Part shown: one piece after another, positions 53,932-63,155 of the stretch
Position numbering within the stretch: the stretch's first letter is position 1
How the letters are laid out: each line of letters opens with the position of its first letter
Source of the DNA: an uncultured Bacteroidota bacterium
GTDB taxonomy: Bacteria > Bacteroidota > Bacteroidia > Chitinophagales > Chitinophagaceae
DNA: 64,000 bases
Assembly: GCA_903853805.1 (NCBI GenBank)
Contig: CAINUN010000069.1
Coordinates: 1-64,000, forward strand
Direction: 5' to 3'
Notes under the pieces: generated by a model
The model's database searches: none
Told to the model about the DNA's origin: nothing
The model's input: the letters and a program-made list of their open reading frames with translations, nothing else
Translations under genes and position numbers: made by a program

Positions 53932-54740
53932 TGGATGTTTCAATCGTCATTATCAACTATAATACTTATGAACTTACGTGTGATTGTGTTTGTTCAGTAA
54001 TTGAATTCACTAATAGTATTTCCTACGAGATTATTGTTGTGGACAATGCTTCAAAAGAATTCAATGAAGCAGATTTTAGAACAAGATTTCCTCAAGTGAA
54101 ACTTATATTAAGTGAGCAAAATTTGGGTTTTGCAGGCGGCAATAATTTGGGTAATAACTACGCTATAGGAAAGTATATTTTGTTGCTGAATAGTGACACT
54201 TACCTAAGAGAAAATTCAGTTCTCAGTACTTTCAAATACTTGGAAGGAAGACCACAGGTTGGTGTTGTTTCCGCGCGGTTGATTTTTCCAGATGGAAGGC
54301 ACCAATCAGTTGCCCAAAGGTTTCCTTTTCCCAAATATTTGTTGATAGAATTATTTCGAATCCAAAAATTGATGTCGAAAAAAAATGCCGGGAAATTGCT
54401 TTTAGGTGCGTTTTTCAACCATCTCGAAAATGCTGAAGCAGATTGGGTTTGGGGCGCATATTTCATGTTTCGAAGAGAGATTTTGGATAGTCTTCCACAA
54501 AAGAAATTGGACGATTCTTACTTCATGTATTTTGAAGATATGCAATGGTGTTGGGATATTAAAAATTTGGGTTATGAAATTCATTTTTGTGCCGAGACAG
54601 AGGTTGTTCACATCATGGGAGGAAGCTTTGGGAGTAAAACAAAATTGATGGAACAATACGAGCCTGTATTTCTTGAAAGAAATTTTACAAAGACTGAAAT
54701 ATGGTTGATACAAAAACTTAAAAAAATGCTAACATCTTGA
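53931..54740 (+). CDS. family 2 glycosyltransferase (rhamnosyltransferase-like)
   Basis: This 269-residue GT2 enzyme has VSIVIINYNTYELT at the N terminus, the EIIVVDNASKE strand, NLGFAGGNNLG and LLLNSDTYL (DxD-like), then MYFEDMQWCWDI. This set is typical of rhamnosyltransferase-like GT2 proteins in O-antigen loci; the sugar is not known. The start (TAATG) overlaps the previous gene and the end overlaps the next TTG (TTGA). Confidence 0.85.
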   Translation: MDVSIVIINYNTYELTCDCVCSVIEFTNSISYEIIVVDNASKEFNEADFRTRFPQVKLILSEQNLGFAGGNNLGNNYAIGKYILLLNSDTYLRENSVLSTFKYLEGRPQVGVVSARLIFPDGRHQSVAQRFPFPKYLLIELFRIQKLMSKKNAGKLLLGAFFNHLENAEADWVWGAYFMFRREILDSLPQKKLDDSYFMYFEDMQWCWDIKNLGYEIHFCAETEVVHIMGGSFGSKTKLMEQYEPVFLERNFTKTEIWLIQKLKKMLTS

Positions 54741-55654
54741 CTGTAGCGGTTATCATACCAACTTACAATGGGGCTCATAAAATTATGACTGCACTCAAAG
54801 CTTTGGAACAACAAAATTTCAAAGCCGATGAAGTTATTGTGGTAGTTGATGGTTCTACTGATAATACTGTTGAATTACTTAACAACTACCAATTTTCTTT
54901 AAATAATTTTAAAGTTATTGATCAAGAAAATCAAGGAAGAGCAGGTGTTAGAAACTCGGGAGCAAAAGTTGCCAAATCAGATTTGTTGGTATTTATGGAC
55001 GATGATATGAAGCCAGAATCTAATTGGTTGAATGCTCATAATGAACACCATACAAAACATAATGATTCTATTCTAACGGCTGCTGCTATTGATATTCCAG
55101 TAAAAAATGGTACTGACTATCAAGATTTTAGAGCAAACTTGAGCGTAACTTGGGCTAAAGAATTAGAAATTTATAATAATCAACCTATTCCTAAAGAAAA
55201 GGTATTTATTACTGCCGCCAATTTTTCTTTGTCCAAAAAGACATTTGAAAAAACAAATGGATTTGATATAATTTTGAATGATGGGGAAGATTATGATTTA
55301 GCTATTCGCGCAACGAAATTAAATATTCCTATTTATTACAATAGCAGTGCTTGTGCATGGCATTTAGAAAAAAACTCATGTGCCTATAATATTAAAAGAA
55401 CAAGGGGATATTATCATGCGGGAAGAGTTTTATTGGAACAACGCCCTGAAATTTACGAACCAATATTTGGAAACAGAAGAAACATGACAAAAGGTTTTAA
55501 AGCAAAAGCATTTTTAGTTTTTTGTCGTTCGTTTTGGATAAAAAGCATTGACCAAGATTTTTGGAAATGGCTTCCCAAACGATTGAGATACAAGCTTTAT
55601 GATTTAGTGATAACTGCAAATGGCATTTTCTTTCCTGAAAAAGTAAAGTTGTGA
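54737..55654 (+). CDS. family 2 glycosyltransferase
   Basis: This 305-residue GT2 enzyme has VAVIIPTYNGAHKI, EVIVVVDGSTDNT and VFMDDDMKPE (DxD), then LNDGEDYDLAIRA. The C-terminal 60 residues are basic and aromatic, suggesting membrane association. It starts at TTG 54737, within the stop of the preceding gene, so translation is likely coupled. Donor and acceptor are unknown. Confidence 0.85.
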   Translation: MTVAVIIPTYNGAHKIMTALKALEQQNFKADEVIVVVDGSTDNTVELLNNYQFSLNNFKVIDQENQGRAGVRNSGAKVAKSDLLVFMDDDMKPESNWLNAHNEHHTKHNDSILTAAAIDIPVKNGTDYQDFRANLSVTWAKELEIYNNQPIPKEKVFITAANFSLSKKTFEKTNGFDIILNDGEDYDLAIRATKLNIPIYYNSSACAWHLEKNSCAYNIKRTRGYYHAGRVLLEQRPEIYEPIFGNRRNMTKGFKAKAFLVFCRSFWIKSIDQDFWKWLPKRLRYKLYDLVITANGIFFPEKVKL

Positions 55655-55658
55655 AACC

Positions 55659-56555
55659 ATGAAAGTTACTGTTCAAATACCAACATATAACCAGGAAAAG
55701 TTCATTGGTAAAACCATTGAAAGTGCCTTACAACAAGACTATACAGACTTGGAAATTGTGGTATTAGATGATTGCAGTCCTGATAATACTTTTGAAGTTG
55801 CGAAAAAATACGAAAGTGAAAAGGTTAGGGTTTTTAAAAATGAAAAAAACATTGGAAGAGCATTTAACTATCATAAACTTTTATATGAATTAGATACCGG
55901 AGAATATATAGTAAATCTTGATGGGGATGACTATTTCTGCGATAGTCATTTTATTTCACGAGCAATTGAAAAAATAAAACAAAATGTAGGTGTACTTTTC
56001 TATCAATCATGCATCATGAGCAAAGGTGAGGGAAGCGAATTTCGTTTTCAACACAAGCTTTTAGGAGATAAGTCAGAAGGTGTTATGGATGGAAAAGAAT
56101 ATTTCAAAAGATTTCATAAAAATGATTTTTTTGGACATCTTTCCACTGTTTATAATGCTATGAAAGCCAAAGAAATAGGCTTTTATAAATATAATAATAT
56201 AACTGCTGATTCAGAATCGCTTCTTAAACTTGCTCTGAATGGAAAAGTTTTTTTAGATAATAAAATAACTGGCATTTGGAATATTCATGATGGCAATGAA
56301 TCAAAATCTATGCTTACTAAAAATAGTGCTATCATAGATGCCTTTGGACGAATTAGAGATTATTCTATTTCATTTATAGGTATCGAAGATGCTAAAAAGT
56401 GGCATGAAGAAGCCATGAATATAAATAGAAAAAGCTTTACAGAATTAGTAGCAAAACATGATTTTTCAAAGTTTCTACAAGAATCTCAGTTTTCGGATTA
56501 TCTTTCTGCAAGTTTTTGGAAATTGGTTACCAAGAAGTTGATAGGAAGAATTTAA
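55659..56555 (+). CDS. family 2 glycosyltransferase
   Basis: This 298-residue GT2 enzyme begins VTVQIPTYNQEKFI and has DLEIVVLDDCSPDNT and IVNLDGDDYFC (DxD-type), followed by the acceptor domain with LSTVYNAMK and SESLLKLAL. It starts four bases after the previous stop codon. Specificity is unknown. Confidence 0.85.
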   Translation: MKVTVQIPTYNQEKFIGKTIESALQQDYTDLEIVVLDDCSPDNTFEVAKKYESEKVRVFKNEKNIGRAFNYHKLLYELDTGEYIVNLDGDDYFCDSHFISRAIEKIKQNVGVLFYQSCIMSKGEGSEFRFQHKLLGDKSEGVMDGKEYFKRFHKNDFFGHLSTVYNAMKAKEIGFYKYNNITADSESLLKLALNGKVFLDNKITGIWNIHDGNESKSMLTKNSAIIDAFGRIRDYSISFIGIEDAKKWHEEAMNINRKSFTELVAKHDFSKFLQESQFSDYLSASFWKLVTKKLIGRI

Positions 56556-56585
56556 AAATAATAATAATATAAACAAACAAAGCGT

Positions 56586-58037
56586 ATGAAACCACTTAAG
56601 GTTCGCATTTTTTTAGCAATCACAGTGTTTTTGATTGTCATTAAATCCGTCATCGGCTTCATGATGTTTCATTATGAAAACGACAAAATAGTTTACAAGT
56701 TAAGTTTTAAACAAAATTTTGGTGAGCAATATAGTGGCGATGAAATGGAGATTGTTCGCTCAGCTTTCTATTATAACAAGTATGGGAAAATTATGACCGA
56801 TTCTCCGTTTCATAGTTTTGGTCGGCCACGGGTTCGTGATGCTGGTTTGTATGTAACGGCATTTCGTCCAAAAGCACAAATCATGAACCATGTATTTGGA
56901 TTGAGATTGGCTGAAAACCTATCTGGGAAAAAAATGGAAACTATTGATGACATTCCGAAGAGTTATTTGCATTGGTTTGGTTTAATAATGTGCATTTTAA
57001 AGACACTTGTTTTTCCGTTTAGTGTTTTGTTTTTCTACAAGATTTTAAAAATATTAGACCTAAATGAATTGACCATTCAAGTGGGAACTTGGGCATATAT
57101 ATTAATTCCATCAGTATTTATTTTTATTGGATGGTTTGATACCTGGGAAAATGTTGCGCTATATTGTTTTTTAATTAATTTTTACTTTGTTTTAGGTGAA
57201 GTGCGAAAAGTGGATTTGCCAAATTCTCGTTTTTGGCTAATGCCACTGCTCACAGCTGTTTCTGCATTAACTCGACCACATTTATTGATGTTTTACGCAG
57301 CAGTTTATGGCTTTTTAATTTGTATTACGTTGTTTCGAGCATTTAGGAATAAATTAAACTATATTCAAACTATATCTAAGTCTGCTCTAATATCATTGTT
57401 TTTTTTGTTGATTGTTCATATTCCCATTTTCATACAGAATAAAGAATATTTTGGTAAATACACTTTAAGCACACAGTCAAAATTTGAATTTTTTCAGGGA
57501 CATAATCCTTTTGCAAGAGGTAGCTGGTATCCAGCTGTATATATGAATAACAAAGTATATTTTGATTCAGTTTTTTTACAAAATCCTATTCCAAATAATG
57601 CATCAGAGTTGGTGGAAGCTGATGCCTATCAACATGTTGCTTTGAGTTGGATTAAGCACAACCCAATGAAAGAAGTGGAGTTAATTGCAAGAAAAGTTGC
57701 AGGTTATTTTCTTCCTTGGAATTTTATCAACCATCGCATAAATATATATTCAATAATCCTTCACCTTGCATTTTTTGCCTTTTGTGTACATTTTTTGCAA
57801 ACTACCTTTGTTAGAGGAAAATCACAAACATGGCCAACAGAAGCAATGATTTTATTGCCAGCAGCTATAAGTATAGCATTAACCGTTATGTTTTTTACAG
57901 GCGAACGTTGGCGCTACTTTGGTGAACCATTTTTCTTGATAATGCTGTTGTTGTTGTTAGATGATTATTTAATTAAGAAAGGGAAATTTGCATCATTAGA
58001 AAGGGAAGTAGAAAAACTGAAAACGGAAGAAGAATAA
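56586..58037 (+). CDS. GT-C-like polytopic membrane protein
   Basis: This 483-residue protein has a single N-terminal helix, a large loop with GDEMEIVRSAFYYNKYG (acidic residues early in the first loop, as in GT-C transferases), then about ten hydrophobic segments and a charged C-terminal tail with EREVEKLKTEEE. No polymerase (Wzy) signature was recognised. A lipid-linked sugar transferase, GT39 or GT83-like, is the best guess. It could instead be the unrecognised polymerase, but an ABC-dependent locus does not need one. Confidence 0.6.
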   Translation: MKPLKVRIFLAITVFLIVIKSVIGFMMFHYENDKIVYKLSFKQNFGEQYSGDEMEIVRSAFYYNKYGKIMTDSPFHSFGRPRVRDAGLYVTAFRPKAQIMNHVFGLRLAENLSGKKMETIDDIPKSYLHWFGLIMCILKTLVFPFSVLFFYKILKILDLNELTIQVGTWAYILIPSVFIFIGWFDTWENVALYCFLINFYFVLGEVRKVDLPNSRFWLMPLLTAVSALTRPHLLMFYAAVYGFLICITLFRAFRNKLNYIQTISKSALISLFFLLIVHIPIFIQNKEYFGKYTLSTQSKFEFFQGHNPFARGSWYPAVYMNNKVYFDSVFLQNPIPNNASELVEADAYQHVALSWIKHNPMKEVELIARKVAGYFLPWNFINHRINIYSIILHLAFFAFCVHFLQTTFVRGKSQTWPTEAMILLPAAISIALTVMFFTGERWRYFGEPFFLIMLLLLLDDYLIKKGKFASLEREVEKLKTEEE

Positions 58038-58038
58038 T

Positions 58039-59154
58039 TTGTCAAAGAAAGTTACATACATCATTTCTGATATTGATAGGGCACTCGCTTTTGAGTGGAT
58101 AGCAACTCATGTAGATTTGCAAAGAATTAGCTTGAGCTTTATTTTGCTTAATCCAAAAGATTCTGCTTTAAGTAGATTTCTTTTGGATAGAAAAATTCCA
58201 GTTCAAACTATTCAATGTCGTGGGAAAAAAGATTGGATAAGTGCCTTTTTAAAATTGTATGTAACTCTAAATAAAAGCAAACCTGATATAATTCATTGCC
58301 ATTTACAACAAGCTTGTGTTCTTGGTTTGTTTACAGCTAAACTTGCTGGAATTAAAACAAGAATATATACCCGTCATCATAGTTCATTGCATCATGTTTA
58401 TTTTCCAAAAGGAGTTTATTGGGACAAATGGTTTAATAAAATCGCTACTAGAATCATAGCCATTTCACAGCCTGTTAAAAACATACTTACTGAATGGGAA
58501 AATGTTTCAGAAGAGAAAATTGTACTCATTCCCCATGGTTTTCTATTCGAAACTTTCAAAAAAGTTGATAACAGTGCAATAGTTACTCTAAAACAAAAGT
58601 ATGAGCTTGCAAATGCTCAACCAATTGTTGGCGTTATCTCTAGGTTTACAGAATGGAAAGGTGTTCAATTTATCATCCCTGCGTTTCAAAAACTATTAAC
58701 TGATTTTCCGAATGCAGTGTTGATGTTATTTAATGCCAATGGGGATTATGAAAAAGAAATAAAGGCATTACTTGCTAAGCTTCCTGAAAAGCGTTTTCGA
58801 ACCATTAGCTTTGACCCAATGATTGCTTCCGCCTATCATCTTTTCAATATTTTTGTTCATACTCCAATTGATGAACATTCCGAAGCTTTCGGTCAAGTTT
58901 ATATTGAAGCAATGGTTGCAGGAGTACCTATGATTGCTACTAAATCTGGAATTGCAAATGATATTTTAGTTCACCAACATAACGCTTGGGTTGTTGATTA
59001 TAAAAACAGCGATTCTATATATTGTGGCATGAAAGAAGTGTTGACTAATAATACTCTTCGACAACAATTAATTGATAATGGTAAAATAACCGCTGAAGAT
59101 TATTCACTTGATAAAATGATTGAAGCGCTAACAAAATTGTATGAATCCAACTAA
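58039..59154 (+). CDS. family 4 glycosyltransferase
   Basis: This 371-residue GT-B enzyme has the N-terminal acceptor domain with IIHCHLQQACVLGLF and RHHSSLHH, and a C-terminal donor domain with GVISRFTEWKG near 197 and the Glu-x7-Glu motif EAFGQVYIEAMVAGVPMIA near residue 285 (first Glu in SEAFG). The start is TTG 58039 directly after the preceding stop. The last 14 bases overlap the next gene. Confidence 0.88.
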   Translation: MSKKVTYIISDIDRALAFEWIATHVDLQRISLSFILLNPKDSALSRFLLDRKIPVQTIQCRGKKDWISAFLKLYVTLNKSKPDIIHCHLQQACVLGLFTAKLAGIKTRIYTRHHSSLHHVYFPKGVYWDKWFNKIATRIIAISQPVKNILTEWENVSEEKIVLIPHGFLFETFKKVDNSAIVTLKQKYELANAQPIVGVISRFTEWKGVQFIIPAFQKLLTDFPNAVLMLFNANGDYEKEIKALLAKLPEKRFRTISFDPMIASAYHLFNIFVHTPIDEHSEAFGQVYIEAMVAGVPMIATKSGIANDILVHQHNAWVVDYKNSDSIYCGMKEVLTNNTLRQQLIDNGKITAEDYSLDKMIEALTKLYESN

Positions 59155-60031
59155 ACCATTTTTCAGCATTGTCATTCCTACATATAACAGGGCTTCTTTC
59201 TTAGAGGTGAATATTCCTTTGCTTTTAAATTTAAAATATGAATTTTATGAGTTGATAGTTGTAGATGATGGAAGTACGGATAACACAGAAGCTCTTTTAA
59301 ATTCAATAAAAGACACTAAACTTCATTACTATAAAAAATTAAACGCAGAGCGAGCCGCAGCAAGAAACTATGGTGCAGTTAGAGCAAAAGGGAACTACAT
59401 TACTTTTCTTGATTCTGATGATATATTATTTAATGATGCTCTAGAGAAAGCAGCCAATGTTATCCAAGATTATAATGAACCTTACTTTCTTCATTTAGGT
59501 TATGAGATAGGATCATCAACAAAAGTCAATAAGACAATCAATGGCATCAAGGATAATGATGTGACCATTTTTATTCAAGGCAATCCATTGAGTTGCATGG
59601 GTGTGTTTTTGAAAAAGGAAATTTTTCAAAAACATCTTTTTAATGAAGACCGCGAACTTTCAGCAAGTGAGGATTGGGAATTTTGGATAAGACTAGCAGC
59701 ACATTATGGAATAAGAACCAACGACCATATAATTGGTAGATTGATTGAACATGATAGCAGAAGTGTAATAAAAGCCAATGAAGAAAAATTAGTTCAAAGG
59801 AAAAACTTGGCAATGAAATACGCTTTTGAAGACGAAGCAGTAAAACGCGTTTTTGGAACTTACAAAAAATCAATTGCCTCTTATTGGGACACTTATATTT
59901 CCCTGCATTTAGCAATTGATGGATTGAAATCAAGAGCTTCACATCATTTAATTAACGGCTTGAAAAATGATTTTCGTTGTCTATTTACTAAAAGAGGTAT
60001 AGTCATTTTGAAACTGCTCTTGTTGTCCTAA
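59141..60031 (+). CDS. family 2 glycosyltransferase
   Basis: This 296-residue GT2 enzyme has FSIVIPTYNRASFL, ELIVVDDGSTDNTE and ITFLDSDDILF, then SASEDWEFWIRLA, the acceptor-side acidic motif. Its ATG lies 14 bases inside the preceding GT4 gene. Specificity is unknown. Confidence 0.87.
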   Translation: MNPTKPFFSIVIPTYNRASFLEVNIPLLLNLKYEFYELIVVDDGSTDNTEALLNSIKDTKLHYYKKLNAERAAARNYGAVRAKGNYITFLDSDDILFNDALEKAANVIQDYNEPYFLHLGYEIGSSTKVNKTINGIKDNDVTIFIQGNPLSCMGVFLKKEIFQKHLFNEDRELSASEDWEFWIRLAAHYGIRTNDHIIGRLIEHDSRSVIKANEEKLVQRKNLAMKYAFEDEAVKRVFGTYKKSIASYWDTYISLHLAIDGLKSRASHHLINGLKNDFRCLFTKRGIVILKLLLLS

Positions 60032-60057
60032 TTTTATTTCCAAAAAAGAAAACAATC

Positions 60058-61920
60058 ATGTGTGGAATAGCTGGTGCATTTAGTACGCAAGGTGTAAACG
60101 AACAGTTGATGAAACAAGCAACTGATGTGATGTTGCATCGCGGTCCTGATGCTGGTGGTTATTTCATAAACGAAGAAAAAAAGGTTATTCTTGGACATAG
60201 AAGATTGAGCATTATTGACCTTTCTACAGGAGCCAATCAACCAATGGCTTCTTCCTGTGGAAGATATATCATGGTTTACAATGGAGAGGTTTATAACTTT
60301 AAAGAATTAAGCAAAAAGTTGCCACATCATACTTGGAAAACACATGGTGATACTGAAGTTATTCTTGAGCTTTTTGCAAAATTTGGTAAAGATTCTTTTA
60401 CATGGTTGAACGGAATGTTTGCCTTGGCAATTTATGATCAAGATACTAAGAAAATTTACCTAAGCAGAGACAAGATAGGCATCAAACCCCTTTTTTATTT
60501 CTGGGATAATCAATCTTTTGTTTTTGCTTCTGAATTGAAGGTTATCAATGAATATTGTAGAAGTACAAGCATTAATCTTCAAATTAATCAAGAAACCATT
60601 CCCAACTTTTTACATCTTGGTTTTATTCCTGAACCCCAAACTATTTACAAGAATGTTTACAAGTTTCCATCAGGAAACCATGGTGAATTTGAAACTCTCA
60701 ATCCTAAGTTATCTATTCAAGAATTTTGGAAGGCTTCGTCTCATTTTCTAACGAACAGAATTTCGGATGAAAATAAAGCTTTAAAACAATACAAGGATTT
60801 ACTTTTTGCTTCGGTAAATGACCAAATGATTAGTGATGTTCCTCTCGGTACTTTTTTAAGTGGTGGAATCGATTCTTCATTAGTTACTGCCGTTGCTTCA
60901 AAATTATCTTCGCAAAAAGTAAAAACATTTAGTATTGGCTTCAATGAAGCAAAGTATGATGAGACTCAATATGCTGACGCTGTTGCTAAGCATTTAAATA
61001 CAGACCACCATATTTTTAAGGTGTCAGTAAATGATGTGATGGAATTGGTTCCTTCATTGTTGAAAGTGTATGATGAGCCTTATGCAGATTCTTCTGCATT
61101 TCCTACTATGCTTGTTTCACGTTTAGCAAGACAACATGTTACCGTTGTCCTTTCAGGTGATGGAGGTGATGAGTTTTTTCAAGGCTATGGAATGTACACT
61201 TGGGCTAATCGGTTACAGCAACCTTTTTTCAAAACATTTAGAAAGCCCGTTCATGGATTAACTCAATTAATGGGTAATCGAATGAAGCGTGGTGGAAATT
61301 TATTTAACTATCCTTCTGCTGATAGATTGCATACACACATTTTTTCTCAAGAACAATATTACTTCAGCGAAGTAGAATTGTCAGTGCTTATAAAAAATTG
61401 CACGTTTAACTTTTCTACTATTAACACCCTTGATGTTAGCAATGGTAATCCTGCTGAACAACAGGCTTATTGGGATTTGAAATATTACCTCAAAGACGAC
61501 TTATTGGTGAAGGTGGATAGAGCAAGTATGCAATATTCACTAGAGTCTAGGGTTCCTTTGCTTGACCAAAGAATTGTAGAGTTTGCCTTAAATCTCGATT
61601 ATCATTTAAAAATTAGCAAAGAATACGGCACAAAGCATTTGATGAAGAAAGTGCTTTATGAAATGATTCCAAGAACAATTTTCGAAAGACCTAAACGTGG
61701 TTTTGCAATTCCATTAAAAGAGTGGCTGCGTGGTCCGCTATATTTTTTGGTTAATGATTTTCTGAATAAAAAAGTTGTTGAAGAATTGGGTGTGGTTCAT
61801 TTTAATGAAGTTGAAAATCTAGTGAAAAGATTTATGGCAGGAGAAGATTTTCTCTACAATAGAATTTGGCTGCTTGTAGTGCTTCATTGGTGGCTAAAAA
61901 CAAATCAAGCATCTTCATGA
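60058..61920 (+). CDS. asnB: AsnB-type glutamine amidotransferase (asparagine synthase family)
   Basis: This 620-residue protein has an N-terminal class II glutaminase with Cys2 (MCGIAGAF) and a C-terminal synthetase with the PP-loop FLSGGIDSSLV near residue 268 and SGDGGDEFFQGYG near 370. It would use glutamine nitrogen and ATP to amidate a carboxyl group. In a polysaccharide locus the substrate could be a sugar acid instead of aspartate, but the sequence alone does not say. It lies in the middle of glycosyltransferase genes and its stop overlaps the next ATG (ATGA). Confidence 0.88.
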   Translation: MCGIAGAFSTQGVNEQLMKQATDVMLHRGPDAGGYFINEEKKVILGHRRLSIIDLSTGANQPMASSCGRYIMVYNGEVYNFKELSKKLPHHTWKTHGDTEVILELFAKFGKDSFTWLNGMFALAIYDQDTKKIYLSRDKIGIKPLFYFWDNQSFVFASELKVINEYCRSTSINLQINQETIPNFLHLGFIPEPQTIYKNVYKFPSGNHGEFETLNPKLSIQEFWKASSHFLTNRISDENKALKQYKDLLFASVNDQMISDVPLGTFLSGGIDSSLVTAVASKLSSQKVKTFSIGFNEAKYDETQYADAVAKHLNTDHHIFKVSVNDVMELVPSLLKVYDEPYADSSAFPTMLVSRLARQHVTVVLSGDGGDEFFQGYGMYTWANRLQQPFFKTFRKPVHGLTQLMGNRMKRGGNLFNYPSADRLHTHIFSQEQYYFSEVELSVLIKNCTFNFSTINTLDVSNGNPAEQQAYWDLKYYLKDDLLVKVDRASMQYSLESRVPLLDQRIVEFALNLDYHLKISKEYGTKHLMKKVLYEMIPRTIFERPKRGFAIPLKEWLRGPLYFLVNDFLNKKVVEELGVVHFNEVENLVKRFMAGEDFLYNRIWLLVVLHWWLKTNQASS

Positions 61921-63149
61921 GCAGCAAGAACACACTCTACATTTCTTATGACGGCATGACCGATTCTTTAGGTCAATCTCAAGTGTTGCCTTATCTGTGT
62001 GGACTTTCTAAGTGTGGTTATCAAATTACTTTGTTGAGTTGTGAAAAGCCTGAACGGTTTGAACAATTCAAACCAATTATTGAAAGTATTTGTAGATCTG
62101 CCAATATCAATTGGCAACCAATCATGTACCATGCAAAGCCACCTGTAATTTCTACTTTAAAAGACATCAAACATTTATACCAAAGGGCTTACTCACTTCA
62201 TCATCAATATCAGTTTTCCATTGTTCACTGCCGCAGCTATATTGCTGCTCTTGTAGGTTTGAGTATGAAGGAAAAGTTTGGAACAAAGTTCTTGTTTGAT
62301 ATGCGCGGTTTTTGGGCAGATGAACGTGTGGATGGCAATTTGTGGCGTCTTTCTAACCCTGTGTACAAAATTATTTACAACTATTTTAAAAAGAAAGAAA
62401 AGGTTTTTCTTATAGAAGCCGATCATATCATTTCTCTTACCAATGCTGCTAAAAATGAAATCGATTCATGGTCGTTGACATCAAAACCTTTACTTATTAC
62501 TGTTATTCCTTGTTGTGTGGACACAACATTGTTCAATGCTGAAAATGTTACCAATCTACAACAAGATGAATTACGCTTTGCATTAGGGTTAAAGCAAAGT
62601 GATTTTATAATTGGATATGTAGGTTCTATTGGTACTTGGTATTTGCTTACTGAGATGCTTGATTATTTAAAAACAGTGCTTCAAAAACAAAAAGCTATTT
62701 TTCTCTTTATCACTAATGAACCTGCATCTATGATATTGGAAGAAGCACAAAAGAAAAACATTCCAAAAGAAGTGTTTGTTATTCGGTCGGTAGCTAGAAA
62801 AGAGGTGCCTTTGTACATAAGCATCATGAACTACAGTTTGTTTTTCATTAAACCTTCTTTCTCCAAAATGGCTTCATCACCAACAAAGCAAGGAGAAATT
62901 ATGGCTATGGGAAAACCTGTAGTGTGCAACGCACGAGTGGGTGATACTGAGTTTGTTGTTAACCAATATCAATCGGGTGTAGTAGTCTCTGATTTTAAAA
63001 CAGTAGATTTTGATTGCGCTATAAATGCCATCAACAAACAAACATTTGATGCTGCAGCTATTCGTCGAGGAGCTATTGAATTTTACGGACTTGACAAAGG
63101 CATTGCTTTGTATGCTGGCATTTACGATCAACTAACATCTACTAAATAA
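61917..63149 (+). CDS. family 4 glycosyltransferase
   Basis: This 410-residue GT-B enzyme begins LYISYDGMTDSLGQSQVLPY. The donor domain carries GYVGSIGTWYLL near residue 240, and TKQGEIMAMGKPVVCN near 345 corresponds to the Glu-rich GT4 donor motif. The ATG at 61917 overlaps the asnB stop by four bases. A longer frame starts upstream at 61866, but the extra residues lie in asnB. Confidence 0.87.
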   Translation: MSSKNTLYISYDGMTDSLGQSQVLPYLCGLSKCGYQITLLSCEKPERFEQFKPIIESICRSANINWQPIMYHAKPPVISTLKDIKHLYQRAYSLHHQYQFSIVHCRSYIAALVGLSMKEKFGTKFLFDMRGFWADERVDGNLWRLSNPVYKIIYNYFKKKEKVFLIEADHIISLTNAAKNEIDSWSLTSKPLLITVIPCCVDTTLFNAENVTNLQQDELRFALGLKQSDFIIGYVGSIGTWYLLTEMLDYLKTVLQKQKAIFLFITNEPASMILEEAQKKNIPKEVFVIRSVARKEVPLYISIMNYSLFFIKPSFSKMASSPTKQGEIMAMGKPVVCNARVGDTEFVVNQYQSGVVVSDFKTVDFDCAINAINKQTFDAAAIRRGAIEFYGLDKGIALYAGIYDQLTSTK

Positions 63150-63155
63150 TTTTTC

